A stretch of DNA of 43,161 nt from Tenericutes bacterium RIFOXYA12_FULL_35_10 (GTDB lineage: Bacteria > Bacillota_I > Bacilli_A > Acholeplasmatales > Acholeplasmataceae), in the NCBI GenBank assembly GCA_001830045.1, contig MIDA01000055.1:1-43161 (forward strand), read 5' to 3'. Shown piece by piece: positions 42,950 to 43,161 of this stretch (the first letter of the stretch is position 1; every line of letters begins with the position of its first letter). A model generated the notes under the pieces. It did not search any database and was not told the DNA's origin. It worked only from the letters and a program-made list of their open reading frames with translations. The position numbers and the translations under genes were made by a program.

Positions 42950-43025
42950 TGGCGGTCCGGACGGGATTTGAACCCGCGATCTCCTGCGTGACAGGCAGGC
43001 ATGTTAACCCCTACACCACCGGACC
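42950..43025 (-). tRNA. tRNA-Asp (GTC)
   Basis: The 76-base minus-strand gene has acceptor GGTCCGG/CCGGACC, discriminator G and an encoded CCA. The anticodon loop CTGTCAC gives GTC, reading GAU and GAC codons. Six bases separate it from tRNA-Phe and six from the initiator tRNA. Confidence 0.96.
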
Positions 43026-43031
43026 GTATTT

Positions 43032-43108
<77 letters not shown>

Positions 43109-43144
43109 ATATGAAATACTATATAAATTTTATTAGACTACTCG

Positions 43145-43161
43145 TGGCGGAGGAAGAGGGA
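43145..43161 (-). tRNA. 3' end of a tRNA-Ser, cut by the window edge
   Basis: The minus strand reads TCCCTCTTCCTCCGCCA at the window edge. This matches the T-arm/acceptor 3' strand of bacterial tRNA-Ser, with TCCTCC, discriminator G and an encoded CCA. The anticodon is outside the window, so the isoacceptor is unknown. It shows that the tRNA cluster continues to the right. Confidence 0.75.

Overview
The window looks like chromosomal DNA of a low-GC, wall-less-type Firmicute relative, most likely an Acholeplasma-like Mollicute. The DNA is AT-rich. UGA is used as a stop (trxA and the thioredoxin reductase gene end in TGA) and Trp is TGG, so the code is the standard one, unlike Mycoplasma. Gene order in the housekeeping blocks is that of Firmicutes. 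The genus is an inference from overall appearance, not from a search. I found no insertion sequence, prophage, CRISPR array or recognisable defence island.

Left part (1-11.8 kb, minus strand). At the edge is a fructose PTS unit: fruK followed by the cut-off EIIA end of a fructose transporter gene. Next comes metS with a T-box leader and a YitT-type membrane protein gene. A long, tightly overlapping operon then reads ecfA1-ecfA2-ecfT-truA-tmk-holB-ricT-trmN6-(TerB-like)-rsmI. It joins the vitamin-uptake ECF energising module to tRNA/rRNA modification and replication genes, in the tmk-to-metS order known from Bacillus.

Middle part (11.8-23.2 kb). This accessory-like stretch has mixed strands. 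It holds trxA with a compact thioredoxin reductase that lacks the usual NADPH motifs, an M3 oligopeptidase, two lipoproteins, an ABC-2 type exporter pair, a DUF975-type membrane protein and an aldo/keto reductase. One lipoprotein is a large surface endonuclease I with Ig-like and InlB-type repeats. There is also an unrecognised 329-residue protein with a cysteine cluster.

Right-centre (23.2-37.8 kb, minus strand). One uninterrupted S10-spc-alpha supercluster runs from rpsJ to rplQ. It includes secY, adk, map, infA and rpoA, and also rpmD (L30) and rpmJ (L36), which are too short for most ORF callers. Both S14 and L36 are the cysteine-free, zinc-independent forms. The cluster has a strong promoter and a structured leader upstream of rpsJ.

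Right end (37.8-43.2 kb, minus strand). A ROK sugar kinase gene is followed by what looks like a catalytically dead paralogue of PTS Enzyme I; this pair is the most unusual item in the window. Upstream lie a DegV-type fatty-acid-binding protein and a MarR regulator, with three phased half-sites in front of them. The end holds a small hypothetical gene and a tRNA cluster: fMet, Asp, Phe and the 3' end of a tRNA-Ser.
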